A stretch of 27,596 nt of DNA from Nemertoderma westbladi (GCA_032718475.1 JAUCBJ010000746.1:1-27596), one strand, 5' to 3'. Positions 1 to 10,482 are shown, numbered from the stretch's first letter. A program made the numbers and translations. Notes: generated by a model from the sequence alone, not told the origin.

Positions 1-46
1 TTAAGTAAATTTAACATTTATACCAATAAGAGGATAATGGAATTGA

Positions 47-1458
47 TACCAGTACATTAGGAATCAATATTAGAGTTTATAATACCAGTACATTAGGAAT
101 CAATATTAGAGTTTATAATACCAGTACATTAGGAATCAATATTAGAGTTTATAATACCAGTACATTAGGAATTAATATTAGAGTTTATAATACCAGTACA
201 TTAGGAATTAATATTAGAGTTTATAATACCAGTACATTAGGAATTAATATTAGAGTTTATAATACCAGTACATTAGGAATTAATATTAGAGTTTATAATA
301 CCAGTACATTAGGAATCAATATTAGAGTTTATAATACCAGTACATTAGGAATCAATATTAGAGTTTATAATACCAGTACATTAGGAATCAATATTAGAGT
401 TTATAATACCAGTACATTAGGAATCAATATTAGAGTTTATAATACCAGTACATTAGGAATTAATATTAGAGTTTATAATACCAGTACATTAGGAATTAAT
501 ATTAGAGTTTATAATACCAGTACATTAGGAATCAATATTAGAGTTTATAATACCAGTACATTAGGAATCAATATTAGAGTTTATAATACCAGTACATTAG
601 GAATCAATATTAGAGTTTATAATACCAGTACATTAGGAATCAATATTAGAGTTTATAATACCAGTACATTAGGAATTAATATTAGAGTTTATAATACCAG
701 TACATTAGGAATTAATATTAGAGTTTATAATACCAGTACATTAGGAATCAATATTAGAGTTTATAATACCAGTACATTAGGAATTAATATTAGAGTTTAT
801 AATACCAGTACATTAGGAATCAATATTAGAGTTTATAATACCAGTACATTAGGAATTAATATTAGAGTTTATAATACCAGTACATTAGGAATTAATATTA
901 GAGTTTATAATACCAGTACATTAGGAATCAATATTAGAGTTTATAATAACAGTACATTAGGAATCAATATTAGAGTTTATAATACCAGTACATTAGGAAT
1001 TAATATTATAGTTTATAATACCAGTACATTAGGAATTAATATTATAGTTTATAATACCAGTACATTAGGAATTAATATTAGAGTTTATAATACCAGTACA
1101 TTAGGAATTAATATTAGAGTTTATAATACCAGTACATTAGGAATTAATATTAGAGTTTATAATACCAGTACATTAGGAATTAATATTAGAGTTTATAATA
1201 CCAGTACATTAGGAATCAATATTAGAGTTTATAATACCAGTACATTAGGAATCAATATTAGAGTTTATAATACCAGTACATTAGGAATCAATATTAGAGT
1301 TTATAATACCAGTACATTAGGAATTAATATTATAGTTTATAATACCAGTACATTAGGAATTAATATTATAGTTTATAATACCAGTACATTAGGAATTAAT
1401 ATTAGAGTTTATAATACCAGTACATTAGGAATTAATATTAGAGTTTATAATACCAGTA
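47..1458. repeat. 36-bp minisatellite array A (39 units)
   Basis: There are 39 head-to-tail copies of an AT-rich 36-bp unit containing ccagtacattagg. Read on the plus strand, each unit gives the 12-residue string STLGINIRVYNT with no stop. The other two plus frames hit TAG in every unit. Most variation is one C/T difference (gaatcaat or gaattaat), which is silent in the open frame. Rarer variants are attatag for attagag (two adjacent pairs) and one aataac. The order of C and T units is patterned, with a 9-unit block recurring near the right end. The array stops sharply at 1458, followed a few bases later by retroelement sequence that starts in mid-RT. The array's open frame continues past the junction, but not in the RT frame. 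The left edge (1-46) is degenerate sequence. The repeat is certain; a coding role is not supported. Confidence 0.98.
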
Positions 1459-1464
1459 GTAATA

Positions 1465-2837
1465 CGAGCTCCCCGTCCAGGGATCCGTCGTCAAACTCGC
1501 CGATGATATCTACTGCGGTGGCGATACCATCCCCGAACTCCTCCTCAATTTCGCAGCCCTCCTCCATGCCCTACACCTTGCCGGGTTGCGCTTGTCCCCA
1601 AAGGAAACCATCATTTGCCCCCAAACTACCACCATCCTTGGTTGGGTATGGTCTAGCGGTTCCTTATCTGCTTCCCCACATATTACAGCCGCCTTATCCC
1701 ACTGTCCTACACCATCCACCGTCCGTGACCTACGGTCGTTCCTCGGTTCCTACAAGGTTCTCTCCCGCATACTCCCCCGGTGTTCTGCCCTTATCTCTCC
1801 GCTCGAGGCCCTCCTTACCCCCAAGGCCGGCGACCCTGTCGCTTGGACTCCCGATCTCGAGTCTACATTTCGACGATCGCAAGCCGCCGTACAATCCTGC
1901 AGGTCCGTAACGATCCCGCGTCCTACTGACAAACTCTTCCTTGTCACCGATGCCGCCTCGTCCGTCGATGGTCTAGGTGCAGTCCTCTACGCGAAACGTT
2001 CCAAAGAATTACTCATCGCCGGGTTTTATTCCTGCAAGCTCAAGGCCCACCAACATACATGGCTTCCTTGCGAGTTGGAGGCACTCGCTATAGCGGCCTC
2101 CGTTCAACATTTCCTCCCATATCTTATCGCCTCTTCACGCCAAGCACACGTTCGCACGGACAGTAAACCCTGTGTTGAAGCATTCAAAAAGTTGTCCCGC
2201 GGCGCATATTCGACTAGCCCACATTTATCGACGTTCCTTGCCAGTGCCAGCCAGGCCCGTGTCACAGTATCCCACATCAAGGGTTCTACCAACCTCCCGG
2301 CAGACTTCCAAAGCCGCAACGTTCGGCCGTGCTCTCTACAGTCATGCCAGGTGTGTGCGTTTGTCGCCTCCGCTATAGAGTCGCCTATTGTCCGTCTCGT
2401 TGCAAAGTCAAACACCCCCTCTTCCTTACCACACGACAACCATTCCCCAATGTCCCTCATTAACACTGTCACAACCCCCCTCCCGAATTGCTTTATCGCT
2501 TCCGATAGCCCGAATCCCCGCCCCCTTTATGCCAGTCGTCCTGCATGGCTCGCCACACAACGCGAGTGCCCCGACCTAATCCGTGTCGCTGAAAACCTCG
2601 CATCCGGTCTCGCCGAACACGCTATCCACGAACTACTCACCGAGCTCCTCCGACTCCGTCCCACTGGCGGCCCATTCTCATCCACATCTCTCGCAATCGC
2701 TGTTGCAAACCTTAACTCTCGTCTACGCTCCCCTGGCCTATCCGCCCACGAGATTTTATTCCATCGGGACCAATACACGGGCGAACAAATTCCCCTCGTC
2801 GATACCGAGCTCATAGCCTCCCACCATGAGCGACCTC
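1465..2837 (+). pseudogene. pol: Ty3/gypsy-like pol fragment, copy 1 (RT C-terminus, RNase H, integrase C-terminus)
   Basis: This is the second copy of the pol segment found at 8610-9982, collinear at an offset of 7,145 bp with about seven substitutions and no indel seen. It starts abruptly within RT, just after array A, so the RT fingers and catalytic motif A are missing. The frame carries the ADD of RT motif C, the TTTILGW and LRSFLG connection segments, and an RNase H domain with its acidic residues in TDAAS, CELEAL, RTDSKP and the late ADF. A pre-integrase tail (RPAWLATQRECPDLIR) follows, then a jump to sequence resembling the integrase C-terminal region (LAEHAIHEL to LFHRDQYTGEQIP). The integrase zinc finger and most of the catalytic core are absent. 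The frame then enters array B without a stop. It is a dead fragment, produced by segmental duplication rather than a separate insertion. Confidence 0.9.
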
Positions 2838-3881
2838 GTACATTAGGAATCAATATTAGAGTTTATAATACCAGTACATTAGGAATTAATATTAGAGTTT
2901 ATAATACCAGTACATTAGGAATCAATATTAGAGTTTATAATACCAGTACATTAGGAATCAATATTAGAGTTTATAATACCAGTACATTAGGAATTAATAG
3001 TAGAGTTTATAATACCAGTATATTAGGAATCGATATTAGAGTTTATAATACCAGTACATTAGGAATTAATATTAGAGTTTATAATACCAGTACATTAGGA
3101 ATTAATATTAGAGTTTATAATACCAGTACATTAGGAATCAATATTAGAGTTTATAATACCAGTACATTAGGAATCAATATTAGAGTTTATAATACCAGTA
3201 CATTAGGAATCAATATTAGAGTTTATAATACCAGTACATTAGGAATTAATATTATAGTTTATAATACCAGTACATTAGGAATTAATATTATAGTTTATAA
3301 TACCAGTACATTAGGAATTAATATTAGAGTTTATAATACCAGTACATTAGGAATTAATATTAGAGTTTATAATACCAGTACATTAGGAATTAATATTAGA
3401 GTTTATAATACCAGTACATTAGGAATTAATATTAGAGTTTATAATACCAGTACATTAGGAATCAATATTAGAGTTTATAATACCAGTACATTAGGAATCA
3501 ATATTAGAGTTTTTAATACCAGTACATTAGGAATCAATATTAGAGTTTATAATACCAGTACATTAGGAATCAATATTAGAGTTTATAATACCAGTACATT
3601 AGGAATTAATATTAGAGTTTGTAATACCAGTACATTAGGAATCAATATTAGAGTTTATAATACCAGTACATTAGGAATCAATATTAGAGTTTATAATACC
3701 AGTACATTAGGAATCAATATTAGAGTTTATAATACCAGTACATTAGGAATCAATATTAGAGTTTATAATACCAGTACATTAGGAATTAATATTAGAGTTT
3801 ATAATACCAGTACATTAGGAATCAATATTAGAGTTTATAATACCAGTACATTAGGAATTAATATTAGTGTTTATAATACTT
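2838..3881. repeat. 36-bp minisatellite array B (29 units)
   Basis: There are 29 units of the same 36-bp repeat as array A, starting directly at the end of the pol fragment in its reading frame and ending at a stop near 3884. The first six units show the same C/T order as array D, including a distinctive tattagg variant in unit six, so the upstream duplication extends into the array. A pair of attatag units followed by four T units and then C units matches a block in array A. One unit has gtttgt, a variant also seen in arrays C and D. The frame reads STLGINIRVYNT repeatedly with rare replacements such as Y to C or F and R to I. Confidence 0.98.
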
Positions 3882-5846
3882 GTTAAACAGGGGCGATCAG
3901 GAGCGCGTTATTACTACTACACTGCTGCTAAACACAAAACTGCTTCTCACCGCTGGATGGCGCTAACCTGCCGTCCGCTAATATATTTTACTAATTTTAT
4001 ATGGCTCCTGCAAATCGCTTGTTCCTTTCTCTACCGATCACTCGATAGAGAGCTAACTGTTCGAATCTATGAGCCACGCGAGAATAACCAAAACAATAAA
4101 CCTGAGACGGCTCCCTAGGCTACTTAAAACGAGTGTTAGAGGCTTACACTCAGAGTGTTCACTTATCGCCCAATCTTACTGTTAAAGACACACAAAAAAT
4201 AAACGTGTCTTTGCCTAATCGCAAATACTGGGGTTCCCTAACATAATATATGAATGTGAGAATGTTTAAATAACTCAAAGTGTGACAGAATGACCTATCG
4301 GGACTGGTACTGTGGGTCGAAACTTGCCTTCAGCTGGCTTTAGGCCAGCAACTTACTACTGTATACTGGATACTGCTATCTAGCTTATTGCCCGCTATTT
4401 TCAAATAACCGCCCAACGTAAATAGTTTACAGTACTCCAAATAATTACTTTAACTACTCTCCGCTATGCTGCGTACAAATTCTTAATTTTACTAATTAAT
4501 TACAGTCACAAATATGAAACAGCGTACTAATTACTAAGTGTTCCAGAATGCGCAATTCTAATTTATTACGCACCGGGTTACACTAGTAACAGCCTAAATA
4601 CCGTATTATTTTGACCTAATCAGCAATTATTTATCGTAAACTAAGAAATAGAAATCAATCAAGGAAAAAGGGCGCCTATCTAAGCATTTATAATTAAGAA
4701 TCTGGCACACTTTAGCAATACACAAATCAGTGTAGCAATCAATAGCCAATACTTAACAGTTAGCAGCTTGCAGTGTAAAACACGAAGGCCTCTTCCAGGT
4801 ACATATAGGCTTCCTAACTAACCCAATTCCTGCCCCCCTAACACTACAAAATAGAGACAAAATCTGGATCGTCAGCCCCCTAATTTCTGTCCCGGCTACT
4901 GCACTTCTGTTTACACTGCCCTCCTTCCGACCGCAACGGTGACCCCTGCCAGCGTTGCTCGCTTTTGAATCCTCTGCACTCCCTTCGTCGCTACCCCCCA
5001 GTGCGCCCGCCATGCCTACCGGCGGTACCTTAGCCCTCCATTAGAATGAATAGCTACCGTAGCGGCGCATGCAATCACAAACAGTCTGACAGTCTAAAGA
5101 AAATCCCGTGGGATTATCGCATCTTAAATCACATAGAACCATTAATCAAAAGGGTCGAAATCATAGTTCGAATTGTGATTTGCAGTAACCATCAAGATTG
5201 ATTGAGAAACACAGCAAAGAATAAAGCAGAAATTACAAAATTGCGAATTATTGCAAGAAACAAACTATAGGGTCCAAAACAGAGATTATAGATTAAGAAA
5301 CTGAGATTATGGATTGCACATACCGGAAATACAGCCAATTTATAGGTGATTCATAAAGGATGATGCAATAATTCTCTCATTGGTTCCCCAATCCGCGCTA
5401 CCATATTAGACCAACCTGGAAGCAGCTAGGCCAATAAGGAAGCCGGATTGTGAACCTATTCCCCCTCAGAATCACAAATTACCACCATATATGGTAACGT
5501 TGGTGTTACTTAATTTAGCGGTACTAAAAGCACGGTACATACATTCTAATTTAGCACAAATATAATGGAGATTAAAGCAAATACACGGTTAATCCTATTG
5601 ATAGCAATAACAGCAAGCTTACATCAAGGGTTTTATAGGAAACTTGCTACCGTAGAACTATTTATTTATATTTTATTACAAAATTACGTAGGTAGGGCTA
5701 CATACTGTACAAAAATGGATAAAATTCACGAATATGGATATTTTATTCTCCTTATCTAAATATTGTTGCGCGTCATTATGGCTTATCTAAATAATTATAC
5801 TGTATAACGGGCTAATAATGGTACACAGCGCCATATATCGTAACAA
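3882..5846. other. Unique AT-rich spacer without a supported gene
   Basis: This segment separates arrays B and C. It has no long or recognisable open frame. A more GC-rich, CpG-containing stretch at about 4880-5070 carries an 86-codon ATG-initiated frame on the minus strand (4753-5013). It resembles no family I know and could be a first exon, a CpG-rich promoter patch or chance. Small inverted repeats are present: aaagacac at 4184-4191 pairs with gtgtcttt at 4205-4212, and gctggc/gccagc flank ttta g near 4330-4350. No tRNA, LTR or poly(A)-tailed element was recognised. Confidence 0.6.
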
Positions 5847-6140
5847 TACTAGTACATTAGGAATCAATATTAGAGTTTATAATACCAGTACATTAGGAAT
5901 CAATATTAGAGTTTATAATACCAGTACATTAGGAATCAATATTAGAGTTTATAATACCAGTACATTAGGAATCAATATTAGAGTTTATAATACCAGTACA
6001 TTAGGAATCAATATTAGAGTTTATAATACCAGTACATTAGGAATCAATATTAGAGTTTATAATACCAGTACATTAGGAATTAATATTAGAGTTTGTAATA
6101 CCAGTACATTAGGAATCAATATTAGAGTTTATAATACCAG
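5847..6140. repeat. 36-bp minisatellite array C (8 units)
   Basis: Eight units of the same 36-bp repeat lie about 90 bp before the candidate LTR of the longer retroelement copy. The unit order is six C units, one T unit with the gtttgt variant, then one C unit. An ATG-initiated frame at 5818 runs through it and stops at 6189, but this follows from the stop-free unit. The array is far more uniform than A or B. It marks the left side of the retroelement in the way array D marks the right. Confidence 0.98.
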
Positions 6141-6229
6141 CGCCAGCCGGTTTAGGCCCTGCCCGTCTATCTGCCATCCCTGGTACTGACGGCACTGCCA
6201 ACTACCCGATAGAAGTATAGGTCTGTCTG

Positions 6230-6405
6230 TGTAGTACCGGTACAGCACAGCGTGTTGCGTACCGATGACCGATCTGTTGTTGTTACTTCTTCTGACTGTT
6301 ATTGCTATATATATATATTCCTATACTTATTCGTGTAATTGGTCAATATAGTTAACCCGCTTCACTCACCATATTGTTCCTTACGCTATTGCCCCACTTC
6401 TGGCA
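6230..6405 (+). repeat. Candidate 5' LTR of the gypsy-like element
   Basis: The segment begins tgtagtacc and ends ggca, so it has the TG...CA ends usual for LTRs. It holds an alternating TA run (about 6308-6320) that could serve as a TATA-type promoter, and it lies about 110 bp upstream of the gag start. The following bases resemble a primer-binding site. No second LTR is present in the window, so the ends cannot be confirmed by comparison. The call rests on position, end dinucleotides and the adjacent TGG sequence. Confidence 0.4.
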
Positions 6406-6420
6406 TGGTGTCACCGTGTG
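6406..6420 (+). promoter_or_regulatory. Candidate primer-binding site
   Basis: The sequence tggtgtcaccgtgtg directly follows the candidate LTR end. LTR elements usually carry a TGG-initiated tRNA-complementary site within a few bases of the 5' LTR. The tRNA was not identified, so this is positional inference. Confidence 0.35.
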
Positions 6421-6515
6421 CTTCGTTTCCCACTCCTCGCCATCTACTACAACAACAGATCCATCCACTCAGCCCTCCTTACGTTACAGACTTACGCTAC
6501 CTACTTACCATTATC

Positions 6516-7734
6516 ATGGCGTTAAACGGCTCACTGAAGCCCCCCAAGCTGGCTCCACTCAATAAATCTGAGACGATCAACTCCTTTGAGGTTTGGCGCC
6601 ATAACATAACTAATTTGCTTGCGCTCCAACCTCAATTTGCGCAGTTTACGGTCCGGGCACAACCTGGTTGCACCACACCCGCGCTATACCCTTCCGCGGT
6701 TTTGCCGATGACCCGGACACTGTGGCCCCAGCCAACCGCCATACTGCCCTTCAAAAGACCACGGCTCTAGAACTTATGCTCGGTCAGATCGCCAATTACG
6801 CCCCCATTATCGCGCGTAACTCGATCATTCGAGACTCTACGTCCTTGCCCTCCATATGGCAGGCCATACGCCTCCATTACGGCTTCCAAGCGACTGGAGC
6901 TCATTTCCTCTCCTTCTCCGATATCTCTCTCCTTCATGAGGAGCGCCCCGAAGACCTCTTCCAGCTTTTATCGGCTTTCGTGGACGATAATTTACTCCGA
7001 CGGGACGGTGGAATTTCCCACCACGGGATTCTCCCCGATGATGACGAGGAGCTGTCCATCTCTCTCGAGAACTTCATTGTACTCATATGGCTCCGCCTTA
7101 TCCACCCGGACCTCCCTCGATTGGTTCAACAACGGTATGGCATGGAGCTCCAGTCCCGTACGCTGGCCAGTATCAAACCCGAGATCTCCCAGGCTCTGTC
7201 TTCTCTTCTCGACGAGCTCCACACTGCCGCGGAAGTGCGTACCTTCAGTGCCCAGACGCGTCGGACCCCACCTACATCCTCAGGTCTCGGTCCGAGTTCC
7301 ACTGGCCACGGACTTTCCCGTTCCGTTCGCCGGTGTCCCCTCTGCTCCCAGACTAAACGCACTCCCACCAACCACTTTGTCAGTGCATGCCCATTCCTTC
7401 CCCCTGCTGGCAAACGCTTTATCTCACGTGCCCATCTCATCTACGTCGATGGCGACAACGACAATGACACTTTCTATGAACAACAGGATAACGATAACGA
7501 CTCCGTCGCCAGTCCACCTCCCGATCCGACGGTTAATATCGTCGCTGTACACCCGAGTCCCACCTTTACAGCGCGTTATAAAGATAAACCCATCCAGGTT
7601 CTCCTCGATTGCGGCGCCGAATCCGACCTCATTTCACACGACGCTGCACTCCGACTCGGCGTTCCGATCTCGCGTGGCTCCCGCCGAACCCGATCGGGGC
7701 CGACGGTTCCCCTGTTTCAGGTGTAGTTGGGGAG
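6516..7734 (+). pseudogene. gag: gag-protease region of the gypsy-like element, frameshifted
   Basis: The likely start is the ATG at 6516 (MALNGSLKPPKLAPL), followed by a capsid-like segment (FEVWRHNITNLL). The frame changes near 6650 and continues in another frame with LELMLGQIANYAPI, HYGFQATGAHFL and WLRLIHPDLPRLVQQRYG, a pattern I associate with Gag of metazoan gypsy-type elements. A zinc-knuckle-like CPLC...H...C motif (C-X2-C-X9-H-X4-C) lies near 7338-7394. An acidic DNDNDT stretch follows, then a retropepsin-type active site near 7600, LLDCGAESDLIS, with DCG in place of the usual DTG or DSG. A second frame change near 7680 leads to a stop, and the remaining protease sequence is lost or scrambled. 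Gag would package the RNA and the protease would process the polyprotein, but this copy cannot make either intact. Confidence 0.8.
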
Positions 7735-7789
7735 ACCTCCTTGTGACACCCCATGTGATTAACCAACGGTTGCATGTAACTCCCCCCAA

Positions 7790-9982
7790 GCCTTGGTTCC
7801 CCCCCATGCAGCTCCAACCGCAGCCGGTTCCATTACCATTCCAAACTCTGCTCCCTACCCCATCTTCATTCAACGGAACTCCCATGTCTGCTCCGCCCTA
7901 CCCACTGCAGCTACCCCCATGAAACAACTTGAACAGTCCTTACCCTGTCCCAAAATCCGCTCTGCTTCCGTTGTCTCCCATGACCCTCCACCTATAAAGG
8001 CAGTCCAGATCGACGCACAGGGCATCCTCTCTTACCGTGAGCGTGCTGCCTTCCACGATCTACTCGAGGAATTTTCTGACGTCTTTGATCCCACGTACCC
8101 CGGATACAATGGGTCTGCCGGCCCATTCGAAGCTGTCATCAATGTGACCCCTACGTTGCCACCTCAACGTAAGGGTCGTGTACCGCAATACTCCCGTGAC
8201 CAACTCGTTGAACTACAGGAGAAGTTTGACTCTCTCGAGCATCTTGGCGTCTTCACTCGCCCAGAACTAGCCGGTGTCACCATAGAGTACTTGAAACCAA
8301 GCTTCCTTGTCGCTAAACCCAATGGAGGAACTCGGCTCGTTACGGCGTTCACAGAGATCGCCCAGTATTGTAAGCCCCAACCCGCACTCCTCCCAGATGT
8401 CGAATCCACCATTCGAGCCCTGGGTCGGTTCAAGTTCCTCATTAAGGCAGACGTCACGAGCGCCTTTTACCAGATCCCACTCCATCGCAACTCCATGCGT
8501 TTCTGCGCCGTATCCACACCATTTCGTGGAGTCCGTGTCTACCGCCGCTGTGCCATGGGCATGCCCGCAGCGAAACGGCTCTCGAGGAGTTGATGTCTCG
8601 TGTCCTCGGCGAGCTCCCCGTCCAGGGATCCGTCGTCAAACTCGCCGATGATATCTACTGCGGTGGCGATACCATCCCCGAACTCCTCCTCAATTTCGCA
8701 GCCCTCCTCCATGCCCTACACCTTGCCGGGTTGCGCTTGTCCCCAAAGGAAACCATCATTTGCCCCCAAACTACCACCATCCTTGGTTGGGTATGGTCTA
8801 GCGGTTCCTTATCTGCTTCCCCACATATCACAGCCGCCTTATCCCACTGTCCTACACCATCCACCGTCCGTGACCTACGGTCGTTCCTCGGTTCCTACAA
8901 GGTTCTCTCCCGCATACTCCCCCGGTGTTCTGCCCTTATCTCTCCGCTCGAGGCCCTCCTTACCCCCAAGGCCGGCGACCCTGTCGCTTGGACTCCCGAT
9001 CTCGAGTCTACATTTCCACGATCGCAAGCCGCCGTACAATCCTGCAGGTCCGTAACGATCCCGCGTCCTACTGACAAACTCTTCCTTGTCACCGACGCAG
9101 CCTCGTCCGTCGATGGTCTAGGTGCAGTCCTCTACGCGAAACGTTCCAAAGAATTACTCATCGCCGGGTTTTATTCCTGCAAGCTCAAGGCCCACCAACA
9201 TACATGGCTTCCTTGCGAGTTGGAGGCACTCGCTATAGCGGCCTCCGTTCAACATTTCCTCCCATATCTTATCGCCTCTTCACGCCAAGCACACGTTCGC
9301 ACGGACAGTAAACCCTGTGTCGAAGCATTCAAAAAGTTGTCCCGCGGCGCATATTCGACTAGCCCACATTTATCGACGTTCCTTGCCAGTGCCAGCCAGG
9401 CCCGTGTCACAGTATCCCACATCAAGGGTTCTACCAACCTCCCGGCAGACTTCCAAAGCCGCAACGTTCGGCCGTGCTCTCTACAGTCATGCCAGGTGTG
9501 CGCGTTTGTCGCCTCCGCTATAGAGTCGCCTATTGTCCGTCTCGTTGCAAAGTCAAACACCCCCTCTTCCTTACCACACGACAACCATTCCCCAATGTCC
9601 CTCATTAACACTGTCACAACCCCCCTCCCGAATTGCTTTATCGCTTCCGATAGCCCGAATCCCCGCCCCCTTTATGCCAGTCGTCCTGCATGGCTCGCCA
9701 CACAACGCGAGTGCCCCGACCTAATCCGTGTCGCTGAAAACCTCGCATCCGGTCTCGCCGAACACGCTATCCACGAACTACTCACCGAGCTCCTCCGACT
9801 CCGTCCCACTGGCGGCCCATTCTCATCCACATCTCTCGCAATCGCTGTTGCAAACCTTAACTCTCGTCTACGCTCCCCTGGCCTATCCGCCCGCGAGATT
9901 TTATTCCATCGGGACCAATACACGGGCGAACAAATTCCCCTCGTCGATACCGAGCTCATAGCCTCCCACCATGAGCGACCTC
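7790..9982 (+). pseudogene. pol: pol region of the gypsy-like element (RT, RNase H, truncated integrase)
   Basis: A short linker (SITIPNSAPYPIFIQRN) precedes RT. RT shows LVAKPNGGTRLVTAF, motif A with its catalytic Asp in KADVTSAFYQIP, the AMGMP segment, a one-base frame change near 8568, then motif C as KLADDIYCGG (ADD rather than the commoner VDD). The connection region (TTTILGW, LRSFLGSYKVLSR) leads to RNase H at about 9075-9465 with the acidic residues in TDAAS, CELEAL, RTDSKP and ADFQSRN. After a pre-integrase tail, the sequence jumps near 9750 to the integrase C-terminal part starting about AEHAIHEL, where the Glu probably corresponds to the last catalytic residue. The zinc finger and the two catalytic Asp positions are missing. 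The frame remains open through the junction into array D. It is non-functional. Confidence 0.9.
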
Positions 9983-10482
9983 GTACATTAGGAATCAATA
10001 TTAGAGTTTATAATACCAGTACATTAGGAATTAATATTAGAGTTTATAATACCAGTACATTAGGAATCAATATTAGAGTTTATAATACCAGTACATTAGG
10101 AATCAATATTAGAGTTTATAATACCAGTACATTAGGAATTAATATTAGAGTTTATAATACCAGTATATTAGGAATCAATATTAGAGTTTATAATACCAGT
10201 ACATTAGGAATTAATATTAGAGTTTGTAATACCAGTACATTAGGAATCAATATTAGAGTTTATAATACCAGTACATTAGGAATCAATATTAGAGTTTATA
10301 ATACCAGTACATTAGGAATTAATATTAGAGTTTATAATACCAGTATATTAGGAATCAATATTAGAGTTTATAATACCAGTACATTAGGAATTAATATTAG
10401 AGTTTATAATACCAGTACATTAGGAATCAATATTAGAGTTTATAATACCAGTACATTAGGAATCAATATTAAAGTTTACCAT
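9983..10482. repeat. 36-bp minisatellite array D (14 units)
   Basis: Fourteen units of the 36-bp repeat follow pol in frame and end at a stop near 10485. The first six units repeat the C/T order of array B. Two units carry the tattagg variant five units apart, giving a local 5-unit (180-bp) higher-order period; one unit has gtttgt. The last unit decays into aaagtttacc. Because the unit length is divisible by three and lacks a stop in this frame, pol appears extended by about 170 residues, which I regard as incidental. Confidence 0.98.

Larger units (their letters stand above)
6230..9982 (+). mobile_element. Decayed Ty3/gypsy-like LTR retrotransposon, copy 2
   Basis: The element has, in order, a candidate short 5' LTR and primer-binding site, a gag-like frame, a zinc-knuckle-like motif, an aspartic protease motif, RT, RNase H and an integrase C-terminal remnant. 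This order is typical of Ty3/gypsy elements. Its coding frame is interrupted by at least three frame changes (near 6650, 7680 and 8568), by loss of sequence between protease and RT, and by a large integrase deletion near 9750. No 3' LTR or polypurine tract was found; the 3' end passes straight into array D. The coding DNA is GC-rich and C-biased at third positions, unlike its AT-rich surroundings. The element could not transpose by itself. Confidence 0.88.

Noticed and set aside
47-1458. CRISPR-like array
   Set aside because: The units are contiguous with no spacers, and the context is eukaryotic.
1586-3886. 766-codon frame as an intact fusion gene
   Set aside because: It is a pol fragment lacking RT fingers and integrase core, running by chance frame into a tandem array. 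There is no start signal or promoter, and the element is truncated.
4040-4075. tRNA B-box-like gttcgaatct
   Set aside because: No matching A box, acceptor stem or cloverleaf could be drawn around it.
3882-5846. A 3' LTR for gypsy copy 1 in the spacer after array B
   Set aside because: No match to the candidate LTR at 6230-6405 was found in the spacer.
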